From positions 1-64,000 of the forward strand of contig JAGAJK010000024.1 of NCBI GenBank assembly GCA_017626145.1: a stretch of 64,000 nt of DNA, written 5' to 3'. Under the pieces are notes generated by a model. It searched no databases and was not told the origin of the DNA. It was given only the letters and a program-made list of their open reading frames with translations. The stretch's first letter is position 1, and every line of letters starts with the position of its first letter. This DNA is from Clostridia bacterium (GTDB lineage: Bacteria; Bacillota; Clostridia; RGIG6154). This document shows, piece after piece, positions 1 through 7,982 of the stretch. A program made the position numbers and the translations under genes.

Positions 1-366
1 ATACAGCTTTGGCTATGGTTATTTTTATATGTGAGAGGATTTGAACCCCGTAAGGGGCACGAGCCGTGGTAAAACAGTCCGGTGGACTGTTTTGCAGGTG
101 AGTGGTGCGCAGTCGGGTACTGCGAGCATTGCGGAGCGGTCGACAAGCAGAGCAACGCCCTGCGCTGCAATCCCTCCGCACAAAAAATACAGCTTTTGCT
201 ATGGTTATTTTTATATGTGAGAGGATTTGAACCCCGTAAGGGGCACGAGCCGTTGTAAAACAGTTCGGTGAACTGTTTTGCAGGTGAGTGGTGCGTAGTC
301 GGGTACTGCAAACAGACGTTTGCGGTCGACAAGCATTGCAACGCCCTGCGTTGCAATCCTACGTTT
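1..366. repeat. Two tandem copies of a 186-bp structured repeat with tRNA T-arm-like end
   Basis: Copy one spans about 1-186 and may begin before the window. Copy two spans about 187-366. Both start with ATACAGCTTT, then a stretch resembling an inverted tRNA T-arm (GAGGATTTGAACCCC near 38-52 and 224-238). Next comes a hairpin: AAAACAGTCC/GGACTGTTTT at 71-93 in copy one and AAAACAGTTC/GAACTGTTTT at 257-279 in copy two. That is a compensatory C-G to T-A pair change. A second structured part follows the shared word GTCGGGTACTG. A related element lies next to tRNA-Ala near 46.13 kb. No convincing ORF is present in this stretch. Function is unknown. Confidence 0.75.
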
Positions 367-378
367 TTCAGGCAGAGC

Positions 379-615
379 CTATAATCCTCCAATCTGAGCT
401 GTCATATGCATAACTTCTTCCGGAGTAGCTTGTAATTTCCCGTCTTTCATTTTTGTTTTGACCCAATCGCTGAATTCCATTATTTTCTCCACCGAATTTA
501 GTTGTAATATTGTCAAAACTATATCTTTGTCCCCTATTTGTATTTCGTTTTTTATCGAGAGCATCAAGTCTATCAAAACATCCCTGTATGGTTCAAATTC
601 TGTTTGTCTTTGCAT
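379..615 (-). CDS. Small hypothetical protein (78 aa)
   Basis: A 78-residue acidic, probably cytoplasmic protein of no family I recognise. The ATG at 615 is preceded by GAGTGAGGT at a good ribosome-binding distance, which supports it as a real gene. The C-terminal segment (TPEEVMHMTAQI) resembles the C-terminal segment of the next small gene (708-956, TEAQLLEMSSKI), so the two may be distant relatives or share a short helical tail. It lies downstream of three other minus-strand small genes and next to the tandem repeats, in what looks like an accessory patch. Function unknown. Confidence 0.6.
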   Translation of the reverse strand: MQRQTEFEPYRDVLIDLMLSIKNEIQIGDKDIVLTILQLNSVEKIMEFSDWVKTKMKDGKLQATPEEVMHMTAQIGGL

Positions 616-707
616 ACTACCTCACTCCCGTCTGCTACATCTATACTGTATCACAGCAATTGTCCCATAAAACATTCTTATGATATACAAATGCTTTAGT
701 GCTTATT

Positions 708-956
708 TTAATCGAAGGATGTGTTTTCATTCTTCTCACCGTCACAAGACTTCGAAGAGATTTTCGATGACATTTCTAAAAGCTGGGCTTCCGTTGCGTT
801 GGGATTGTCGTGACAAAACTCTAACATTTTGATTGTTTGGTCCGGCTCCCACGTGTTGAAGATTATTCTTGTTGCTGTTGCTCTGCTGCACCCAACCGCT
901 ACCAGATACCCAGCTAACATACGCTGATTTTCCGTCAATACTTTCTCCATTTTCAT
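708..956 (-). CDS. Small hypothetical protein (82 aa)
   Basis: An 82-residue protein starting at ATG 956 with TTGGAGGAAT just upstream, a clear ribosome binding site. Composition is protein-like: a helical central part with VGCSRATATRIIFNTW, then a C-terminal segment NATEAQLLEMSSKIS resembling that of the neighbouring 78-residue protein. Another open frame on the same strand (742-978) overlaps it almost completely. That frame continues the broken upstream gene, and its composition inside the overlap is not protein-like, so I take this frame as the coding one. No catalytic motif, signal peptide or membrane segment is seen. Function unknown. Confidence 0.6.
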   Translation of the reverse strand: MKMEKVLTENQRMLAGYLVAVGCSRATATRIIFNTWEPDQTIKMLEFCHDNPNATEAQLLEMSSKISSKSCDGEKNENTSFD

Positions 957-1353
957 ATTCCTCCAACAAATTAATCATTATGCTTTTTGTTCTGACTTTA
1001 CTTTTTACCGGTAAAGTTTTTTTCAGAAATTCAGGAATTTCGAAATTTTCCCATTTCTCCCATTCATCATCAGGAATAGGATCATAAGCCTTTCTCCAAT
1101 CAACACCCGGATGTTTTTTTCAAGCTTTTGAAATTCTGTCATTGATATTATCTTCTTCATTGACATTTATCAGTATCGCTCCTTTACTAAAATTTGGATA
1201 TGTTTTTGCTCTTTCCTCAGCGGATAATTCAAATCTGTTCCCAACTGAATAAGCTTCTTTTTCGCCGTGTAAAAGCAAATAGGCTGTTTCGGTTGCTTCT
1301 TCCACACTTTCAGTTTTGAATTCGTTTTTGATATATGCGTCAACAGGGTTCAT
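957..1353 (-). pseudogene. Hypothetical gene interrupted by an in-frame TGA
   Basis: Reading starts at ATG 1353 (GAGGTGG upstream) and gives 77 residues ending in NDRISKA, then TGA at 1122-1120. The same frame continues past the stop with clearly protein-like sequence (KKHPGVDWRKAYDPIPDDEW, then KWENFEIPEFLKKTLP) down to about 960, and stays open to 742. Restoring TGA to TGG would give a plausible SKAWKKHPGVDWR junction. The simplest reading is a nonsense mutation splitting one gene. The original C-terminus cannot be placed, because the frame runs into the next gene. Other genes here use TGA as a normal stop, so recoding is unlikely. Family unknown. Confidence 0.6.
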
Positions 1354-1397
1354 GTTGCCACCTCGATTTTGCTTCCTCTATAAAATATATGTGTAAA

Positions 1398-2621
1398 TTA
1401 AATCATCCAAATAGGTACAATATAATTATCACTATCAACGGCAGAAAGCGTTTCTTTCATGCAAATAATTGCACCTTTACCTCTTGGAATAGATGCTTTA
1501 TCTAAAAGTTTAAAAGGTCTTATAAGTTCTGTTCCGGGACTAGCAGTTCTCTTAATTTCAATAGGATGAAGCATACCGTCACTTTCAATTACAAGGTCGA
1601 TTTCATTGCTGTTTGTGTCACGGTAATACCACATAAGACATTCTTTTGCATTATTGTGATACGTTTTGATAATCTCAGACACAACATAGTTTTCAAGTAT
1701 TGCACCGTTAATCGCACCATTTGCTAAAACCTCCGGTGATGAATATCTTGTAAGATATGCAACAAGTCCGGTGTCAAAGAAATACATTTTAGGAGTTTTT
1801 ATTGTTCTTTTAAGGAGATTGTTTGAATACGGGCGCAAGAAAAATACGATGTCAGATTTTTCAAGAATTTTTAGCCAACGCTTTGCTGTATCATTGGAAA
1901 TACCAACATCTTGAGCAATATCTGAAACATTAAGCATCTGACCTGCTCTACAAGCAGCCGAACGAATAAAATCACTAAACAGCATCGTGTCATCAATGTC
2001 AGCTATCTCCTTGACATCTCTCTCTATATAAGTTTGAAGATAACTGCTATAAAACAGATCTCTGTCTGTGTATTTTCCGCTTATATGTCCGGGCAGAGAG
2101 CCACTCCATATACGTCTGTATATTTCATTAAGATCCGCAGGCTTGTTTATTTTGCTGCGTTTCTTTAATTTCTCTAAATCGATAGAAAATGGTTCAGTTT
2201 CATCATTTCCATAGATTTCATGTTGCGAAAGTGATGGCATATGAATAATGGCAATTCTACCGGCAAGAGATTCCTGTGCAAGTTCCATAAGCTTAAATGG
2301 TTGAGAACCCGTAAGCCAAAACGAACCGGGAGCAGCACCTTTGTCTATTGCCATTTTTATATAAGAAAATAGTTCAGGGGCATATTGAACTTCATCTATT
2401 AGAATAGGTAATGAATGCATTTGTAAGAAAAGAGCCGGATCTTTTGACGCTAATTTTCTTTCTTCTATGTCATCCAACAAAACCTCTTCACGATTTTCAT
2501 CCATAAGTTGCTTTAGTACTGTGGATTTACCAACTTGCCTTGCACCTGTTATCAAAATACAAGCATATTCTTTAGAAGCAGATTTGATTTTCTCCTCTAA
2601 GTCACGATTTATATATGCCAT
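1398..2621 (-). CDS. AAA ATPase with DUF4143 domain
   Basis: A 407-residue protein of the AAA_14/DUF4143 family (COG1373 type). Walker A is GARQVGKS near residue 26 and Walker B is ILIDEVQYAP near residue 75. The middle part resembles a winged helix, and the C-terminal DUF4143 domain ends with the family's nuclease-like signature EIDLVIESDGMLHPIEIK. I chose ATG 2621 because AGAGGAG precedes it; an upstream in-frame start at 2672 has no such site. These proteins are scattered and often duplicated in gut bacteria; their substrate is not established. It has its own strong promoter, with a 13-bp inverted repeat abutting the -35 box, suggesting repression. Confidence 0.85.
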   Translation of the reverse strand: MAYINRDLEEKIKSASKEYACILITGARQVGKSTVLKQLMDENREEVLLDDIEERKLASKDPALFLQMHSLPILIDEVQYAPELFSYIKMAIDKGAAPGSFWLTGSQPFKLMELAQESLAGRIAIIHMPSLSQHEIYGNDETEPFSIDLEKLKKRSKINKPADLNEIYRRIWSGSLPGHISGKYTDRDLFYSSYLQTYIERDVKEIADIDDTMLFSDFIRSAACRAGQMLNVSDIAQDVGISNDTAKRWLKILEKSDIVFFLRPYSNNLLKRTIKTPKMYFFDTGLVAYLTRYSSPEVLANGAINGAILENYVVSEIIKTYHNNAKECLMWYYRDTNSNEIDLVIESDGMLHPIEIKRTASPGTELIRPFKLLDKASIPRGKGAIICMKETLSAVDSDNYIVPIWMI

Positions 2622-2654
2622 GGATATTCTCCTCTCATATTTTAATCCAATTAT

Positions 2655-2683
2655 ATTATATACTAATCGCACATAATCGTCAA
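2655..2683 (-). promoter_or_regulatory. Promoter of the DUF4143 ATPase gene
   Basis: On the minus strand, TTGACG (2683-2678) and TATAAT (2660-2655) are separated by 17 bp. The promoter sits just upstream of the ATPase ribosome binding site. Confidence 0.75.
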
Positions 2684-2715
2684 GGTTAATTTACGATTAC
2701 GTCGTAAATTAACCT
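2683..2715. promoter_or_regulatory. Inverted repeat (candidate operator) at the ATPase promoter
   Basis: AGGTTAATTTACG at 2683-2695 is exactly inverted at 2703-2715 (CGTAAATTAACCT), with a 7-bp spacer. The proximal arm touches the -35 box of the ATPase promoter, the position expected for a repressor or activator site. The binding protein is unknown. Confidence 0.6.
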
Positions 2716-2743
2716 AAAATTATTTTTCCCAATATTGTTGTTT

Positions 2744-3150
2744 CTATTCAAATACATTATAAATCATCAGATTTCTCTTGTTAGCATAATCAAAAGCCAT
2801 TCTTGTTCCGCTTTTAGGTTGGTAATCAAATAAATCCCGCCTGCTGTTTTTTCGTCTTGGCGGAGTGTAATTTTCATCATAATAACATATACAATACCTA
2901 CTATTATCTATCATTTCATAGTTTCGCTCTACATAAGCTGCTTTTCCTGCATCAATCATTTTTTCAGGATAATAAGTATCCTCATAGCTTTCCAACAGAT
3001 ATTTGCTATAACTATCATCTATATAGGGAATTTCAGCTCGCACATAGATTCTTTTTATATGCGGATATTTCTCTTTAAGTTCAGTAACTATCGTGTGGCA
3101 TAAATCATCAAACTGACTTTTACTGCCAAAAAGGAAAGAGGAAAACCCAT
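2744..3150 (-). pseudogene. 5'-truncated SLOG/DUF1273-like protein fragment
   Basis: The frame encodes roughly 135 residues that look like the C-terminal two thirds of a small nucleotide-binding-fold protein, from the strand FLFGSKSQFDDLCH through IKRIYVRAEIPYIDDSY and YYDENYTPPRRKNSRRDL to the end at 2744. Such proteins normally begin with a conserved CCFxGHR-type segment, which is absent. Immediately upstream of the preserved frame is a TAA, and the only ATG (3043) lies in the middle of the domain. It therefore looks like a remnant with its 5' end deleted. Family assignment is from memory of the motif pattern. Confidence 0.6.
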
Positions 3151-3239
3151 TTTACTGAGTTTTCCTCATCTTCTTACCTCGCAATGCTCGTATCCTATCA
3201 ACTGTCCTTAGGAACCCGATGCAAAATACCCGTATTTTT

Positions 3240-5048
3240 TTAATTAAACTGTGAATTATAAAGCATACTGTAAAAGCCGTTCTTTTCCATAAGTTCACTG
3301 TGGTTGCCCATTTCGGTTATTCTGCCGTCCTGAATTACAAGAATACAGTCAGCATTCTGAATAGTTGAGAGACGGTGTGCGATAACAAAGCAGGTTTTTC
3401 CCTTCATCAGCTCACCCATAGCCTCCTGGATTTTTATTTCAGTACGTGAATCTACGTTTGAAGTTGCTTCATCCAGAATAAGCATCTGTGAGTTGCTTAT
3501 CATAGCCCGGGCAATTGTTATAAGCTGACGTTGTCCTTTGGAAATATTTACCCCATCATCGGTAATTACTGTATCGTACCCATCAGGAAGGCTTTCTATA
3601 AAGCTGTCAATTCTTGCCGCCTTTGCCGCCTGTTTTACCTCTTCGAGTGTTGCTCCCTCTCTTCCGTACGCAATATTTTCATAAATACTGCTTCCAAAAA
3701 GCCAGGTATCCTGAAGAACCATAGTATATGCTTTTCTTAAGGATTTACGTGTTATATCACTTATCTCTGTACCGTCAACAGTTAAGCTTCCGTCGTTTAT
3801 ATCGTAAAAACGCATAAGCAGGTTTATTATTGTAGTTTTACCTGCACCTGTAGGCCCTACAATAGCTATTGTTTTTCCCGGATGTGCTGTAAATGAAATT
3901 CCCTTAAGTATCGTTTTATCTTCAGCGTAGCCGAAATCAACATCCCTGAATTCAACCTCGCCTTTTGTTCTGTCAAGAACAACAGAATTCTCACAATCAG
4001 GTGTTTCAGGCTCTTCATCAATAATCCTGAACACTCTTTCTGCCGCTGAAAATGCCGACTGCAATTCGTTTAAAATATTGGCAAATTCGTTTATAGGACC
4101 TGCAAATTTTCTTGAATACTGTACAAACTGTGCCACTCCGCCGAGAGTTATGAAAAATATCGTTCCCTGCTGAACAGCACCGTTACAGGAAAGCGAATAA
4201 AGCACTCCTCCAAGAATCATAACAAGCGAAATGGAAAGATTATTTATAAAGCCCATAGCAGGCCCCATAGAGCTTCCATAATAATCAGCATCGTAATAAG
4301 CATCCATAGATTCGGTATTACGTTTGTTAAACCTGCCTGAGATTTCCTCCTGTCGGTTATATGCCTGAATACTGCGACAGCCTGTAAGCATTTCCTCAGC
4401 ATAGCCATTAAGCTCTCCGAGCTTTTTGGAACGCTTGTGGAACATAGGACGTATTTTCTTAGCACGGTAACGTGTAAAAAGAATAGACACGGGAACCGTT
4501 ACTGCAAACACAAGTATCAGAGGTTTTGAAATGCTCCACATAAATGCAAGTGAACCTATCACGGTATAAAGGCTTGTCATAATCTGCACAAGGTCGTGGG
4601 AAAGAGAGCTGTTTATTGTGTCAATATCGTATGAAATACGGCTTATTATATCACCCGTAGGGTGCGTGTCGAAATAGCTTACCGGAAGCGATGTAAGTCT
4701 TTCAAAAAGCTGACGTCGCATTGTCTTTATTATTTTCTGACTGATAAATATCATAAGCACCGAAAGTGAGTATGAAAGTATCACCGATACCAGATAGCAA
4801 ACAAGCATACTTATAACATTTTTCCATACCTCGTCAAATTTAACGCCTCCCGATGCGGCAATTGCATCTATAGCGTCGCCCGAATATTTAGGCCCCAAAA
4901 GGGCAAGCTGATTTGACAAAAGCGTAATAATAATCGCAGGAATAAACAAATACCAGTATCTGAATACATATCCCATCAGCCTGAAAAATATACTCTTTGC
5001 AGTTTTTCTGTCTATTTTCCCGCGGGGCGGTCTTTGTTGGTTATTCAA
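3240..5048 (-). CDS. ABC exporter half-transporter, canonical ATP site subunit
   Basis: About 602 residues: an N-terminal six-helix exporter membrane domain (residues 20-320), then an ATPase domain. It has Walker A GPTGAGKTT, signature NISKGQRQL, Walker B LILDEATSNVD with catalytic Glu, and an intact H-loop (IAHR). I favour a TTG start at 5048, since GGGAGGTG lies just before it and it overlaps the upstream stop (TTGAATAA). A GTG at 5075 is possible but has no site. It forms an operon with the preceding gene. Together they make a heterodimeric type IV exporter of the BmrCD/LmrCD/TM287-288 type. Substrate (drug, lipid or peptide) cannot be told. Confidence 0.9.
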   Translation of the reverse strand: MNNQQRPPRGKIDRKTAKSIFFRLMGYVFRYWYLFIPAIIITLLSNQLALLGPKYSGDAIDAIAASGGVKFDEVWKNVISMLVCYLVSVILSYSLSVLMIFISQKIIKTMRRQLFERLTSLPVSYFDTHPTGDIISRISYDIDTINSSLSHDLVQIMTSLYTVIGSLAFMWSISKPLILVFAVTVPVSILFTRYRAKKIRPMFHKRSKKLGELNGYAEEMLTGCRSIQAYNRQEEISGRFNKRNTESMDAYYDADYYGSSMGPAMGFINNLSISLVMILGGVLYSLSCNGAVQQGTIFFITLGGVAQFVQYSRKFAGPINEFANILNELQSAFSAAERVFRIIDEEPETPDCENSVVLDRTKGEVEFRDVDFGYAEDKTILKGISFTAHPGKTIAIVGPTGAGKTTIINLLMRFYDINDGSLTVDGTEISDITRKSLRKAYTMVLQDTWLFGSSIYENIAYGREGATLEEVKQAAKAARIDSFIESLPDGYDTVITDDGVNISKGQRQLITIARAMISNSQMLILDEATSNVDSRTEIKIQEAMGELMKGKTCFVIAHRLSTIQNADCILVIQDGRITEMGNHSELMEKNGFYSMLYNSQFN

Positions 5049-6762
5049 CGAAAGCACCTCCCATCTGTGAATCACTTATTTCTTTATATTCAATACAATT
5101 ATTAAGCAGGTATTCGTGATTACCTTTACTTATAATTCTGCCGTTATCAAGAACTAAAATAAGGTCACAATCCTTAACAGAACTTACTCTCTGAGCAACT
5201 GTTACAAGAGTTGTACCCTCAAGCTTTTCCTTTAAAGCTTTTCTTAAGTTTGCATCGGTTTTATAATCAAGTGCCGAAGAGCTGTCATCTAAAATCAGTA
5301 TTTCAGGCTTTTGGGCAAGGGCACGCGAAATTAACACCCTTTGCTTCTGTCCGCCCGAAATATTGGTGCCGTGCTGAGAAAGAATGTGACCGTATCCTTC
5401 GGGAAAATCGCTTATAAAGCCGTCCGCCTGGGCAATCTGTGCCGCAGTTTTTATATCCTCAGGGGAAATATTTCTGCCAAAACGGATATTTTCTTCAATT
5501 GTATCTGCATACAGAAAATCCTGTTGCTGACTTACTCCGAACCTTTCATAAAATCGGTCTTTTTCAATGGTACGGATGTTTTCGCCTTCTATGTAAATAT
5601 TGCCGCTGTCCGCATCGTAAAACCGAAGCAAAAGCTTGACAAGAGTTGTTTTTCCTGAGCCTGTTGCTCCGATTATACCAAGAGACTGACCCTTTTTCAG
5701 TTCAAAGCTTATATTTTCAAGATTATTGCGTTTTCCGTTGTAGGAAAAGCTGACATTTTCAAAAACAATATGCGAATCTGTATTTCTGTCAGGAAATTCA
5801 GTTTTGCTTTCGATTGTAATATCCTCCTCCGAATTCAAAACCTCGCTTATTCTGTTTGCGGAAGCGGCACACTTTGTGTACATTACAAACATTCTTGTTA
5901 CAGCCATCATTGCCATTGAAATCTGTGTAAAATACTGCATAAACGCAATAACCGTTTCGGGTCTTGATACATTTCTCGACACCAAAACAGCACCAAGTGC
6001 TACAACCGCTACACTTCCTCCGTTCATAAAAACAGTCATAACCGGATGAACACTTCCCATTACAATTCCTGCCTTGGTTTCATCCTTAACAAGACTGTTG
6101 TTAACACCTTCAAAACGCTTATGCTCGTAATCGGTTTTGGATAACGCCTTTATAACTCTTATTCCCTGTGCATCCTCACGTACTACACGTATCATAGCAT
6201 CTACCGATTTCTGAACCTTTGTGTAAAGCGGAACGCCCTTTTTTCTTATAAAATAAACAGTCCCGAAAATAAACGGAAGTATTGCAATCATAACCAGCGA
6301 CAAACGCCAGTCCATAAACAATGTAATACCTATTCCGCCTGCAAGCATAATAGGTGCACGGACACCCATTCTCTGAATCATATTTATAAAACCGTGTACG
6401 TTATATGTATCTGTCGTTATTCTTGATTCAAGAGACGGAATTGTAAATTTATCAGTCTGACGGGCAGAAAGATGTAAGGTTTTTGAAAACAAATCCTTTC
6501 GCATAGCCTCGGCAAAATTTCTTGATACCTTCGCTGCCATTCTGTTTGCCGAAACATTAAGGGTGCAGGCAATAATGGAGCAAGCTATCATAACTGCTCC
6601 CCAGAACACTATGTCTGTTATACTGCTTCCAAGTACAGTTCCCAGTATATGGCTTAAAATATACGGCAGCATAAGCTCGGCAAGTGTACCGACGGTCTTT
6701 ATAATGAACCCTACGCCCATTTTGCCGTAATATGGCTTTAAATACTTTAAAACGGTCTTCAT
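5041..6762 (-). CDS. ABC exporter half-transporter, degenerate ATP site subunit
   Basis: 573 residues: exporter membrane domain, then an ATPase domain with Walker A GATGSGKTT and signature NISGGQKQR. The catalytic position after Walker B is Asp (LILDDSSSALD) and the H-loop His is replaced by Gln (VAQR). These two changes are the known mark of the non-catalytic site partner in heterodimeric exporters, which fits the canonical second subunit encoded next. First gene of the operon, with its own promoter at 6793-6821. The substrate is unknown. Confidence 0.9.
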   Translation of the reverse strand: MKTVLKYLKPYYGKMGVGFIIKTVGTLAELMLPYILSHILGTVLGSSITDIVFWGAVMIACSIIACTLNVSANRMAAKVSRNFAEAMRKDLFSKTLHLSARQTDKFTIPSLESRITTDTYNVHGFINMIQRMGVRAPIMLAGGIGITLFMDWRLSLVMIAILPFIFGTVYFIRKKGVPLYTKVQKSVDAMIRVVREDAQGIRVIKALSKTDYEHKRFEGVNNSLVKDETKAGIVMGSVHPVMTVFMNGGSVAVVALGAVLVSRNVSRPETVIAFMQYFTQISMAMMAVTRMFVMYTKCAASANRISEVLNSEEDITIESKTEFPDRNTDSHIVFENVSFSYNGKRNNLENISFELKKGQSLGIIGATGSGKTTLVKLLLRFYDADSGNIYIEGENIRTIEKDRFYERFGVSQQQDFLYADTIEENIRFGRNISPEDIKTAAQIAQADGFISDFPEGYGHILSQHGTNISGGQKQRVLISRALAQKPEILILDDSSSALDYKTDANLRKALKEKLEGTTLVTVAQRVSSVKDCDLILVLDNGRIISKGNHEYLLNNCIEYKEISDSQMGGAFVE

Positions 6763-6792
6763 CCTTCACCCACTCTTCCTTTTTTGTAAAAT

Positions 6793-6821
6793 ATTTTATC
6801 ACAATAATCCTGTTTTGTCTA
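6793..6821 (-). promoter_or_regulatory. Promoter of the ABC exporter operon
   Basis: Minus-strand TAGACA (6821-6816) and TAAAAT (6798-6793), spacing 17 bp, 31 bp before the first exporter start codon. Confidence 0.6.
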
Positions 6822-6822
6822 C

Positions 6823-6855
6823 AAAAACAGGGCGGATTGAAATCAATCCGCCCTG
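6823..6855 (-). terminator. Terminator after the DHHW gene
   Basis: A 13-bp perfect stem (CAGGGCGGATTGA at 6828-6840 with its complement at 6843-6855), followed on the minus strand by a run of five T. It separates the acylation operon from the exporter promoter. Confidence 0.85.
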
Positions 6856-6863
6856 CAAATAAT

Positions 6864-7976
6864 TTATCTCATTGCCATACTGTTATTTAAAAGAGTTGTG
6901 CTGTATAAAAAGAGTGCATCCGAGTTTTCCTTGAATTCCACAAGTGCGCCTAAAAAGTCGCTCTGAACGTAACGGATATCAATTACGGTAATTTTTTTGT
7001 AGCCCTCTGCAAACAACGGAGCAATGCTTGAACCGAAGGAATCACGGAAAAGGTACAACTCCTTGTCAGTTTTTGCATCCGGATTTTCTATAGTAATAAG
7101 AGGCATTGTTCCCGAAAGGAACATTTCGTACGGGTCTTTTCCCATAGCCTTTTCCATATTGTACATTTCACCGGTTACAGGCTTTCCCATATCATAATAT
7201 GTTACAGTGCAGTTGTTTAAGGTATCGTTCGTAAGATACTTGATTGTATCCGCTTTAAACGGAATTGCAAGCTGTCCTGTATATACTCCGTAAAACGGAT
7301 TTTCAAGAGTGTTTTCAACGTATCCGGCACTTACATCAACACCCATTTCAGCACCCAGCTTTTCTGCAATATCCGTAATTTTTTCCTGACGCCAATGGGT
7401 ATCCGTTGTGTAATAATCCTCTGCATCAAGTAAGCCTGTTATGTCTATAAACTGCATATAGTCTGTTTTCTGACGCATTTTATCGATAAAAGCTTTATAA
7501 TCAAGAGAGGGGTACCCATTCTTCGGAGCAAGAATAAAATTCTTATCAGGAACAGGTGCAAAAAACAGCTTTATATTCTTATTCTTTAAATATTTGTTGT
7601 TGATATTCAAAAAGCGCTGTGCGGCATAATCCATCATTTCCTCGTTCATATCGGAATCGATTTTTGAAATATGACCGTCTGCAACAAAAATGCCATTATT
7701 GTCAAGCTTACGGAAAACATTGGCAGAAAACCACGCCTTGTATCCACGGAAGGTATCACGCATAGGGAATCTTTCTGCAGTATAGGTTTCAAACCCGCTC
7801 ATAAACTCTCCGCTTTTTACCGTATCGACACTAAGCTTTGGAAACGATGCAAGCTGACGGCGTTCGCTGAGAGAAAACTCATCTGCCGGCTTTGCTACAC
7901 AAAGAACTGACATTCCGAAAATAAATACCGCAAAAACAACAATTGTTATAATATTTTTAATTTTCAAACAAATCAC
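6864..7976 (-). CDS. DHHW-family (AlgX/AlgJ-like) protein, partner of the MBOAT acyltransferase
   Basis: 370 residues with one N-terminal membrane anchor or signal (residues 7-28), then an extracytoplasmic SGNH-hydrolase-like domain. The DTHW motif (YYTTDTHWRQEK) and the later LYLFRDSFGSS segment are the catalytic blocks expected of the DHHW/AlgX group. These proteins act with membrane-bound O-acyltransferases to acylate exported polysaccharide or other surface polymers. It begins 6 bp after the MBOAT stop codon, so the two are co-transcribed. The polymer modified is not identifiable here. Confidence 0.85.
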   Translation of the reverse strand: MICLKIKNIITIVVFAVFIFGMSVLCVAKPADEFSLSERRQLASFPKLSVDTVKSGEFMSGFETYTAERFPMRDTFRGYKAWFSANVFRKLDNNGIFVADGHISKIDSDMNEEMMDYAAQRFLNINNKYLKNKNIKLFFAPVPDKNFILAPKNGYPSLDYKAFIDKMRQKTDYMQFIDITGLLDAEDYYTTDTHWRQEKITDIAEKLGAEMGVDVSAGYVENTLENPFYGVYTGQLAIPFKADTIKYLTNDTLNNCTVTYYDMGKPVTGEMYNMEKAMGKDPYEMFLSGTMPLITIENPDAKTDKELYLFRDSFGSSIAPLFAEGYKKITVIDIRYVQSDFLGALVEFKENSDALFLYSTTLLNNSMAMR

Positions 7977-7982
7977 TCCTTC

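Noticed and set aside
1-366. CRISPR array from the tandem repeats
   Set aside because: The repeat unit is 186 bp with only two copies and no short regularly spaced repeats; no cas genes are present.
742-978. Minus-strand frame MINLLEEYENG... overlapping the 708-956 gene
   Set aside because: It is the tail of the broken upstream gene's frame; inside the overlap the 708-956 frame has better composition and a clear ribosome site.
1120-1353. TGA as a sense codon (alternative genetic code)
   Set aside because: Many well-conserved genes here, such as fabF, end at TGA at the expected family length, so the standard code applies.
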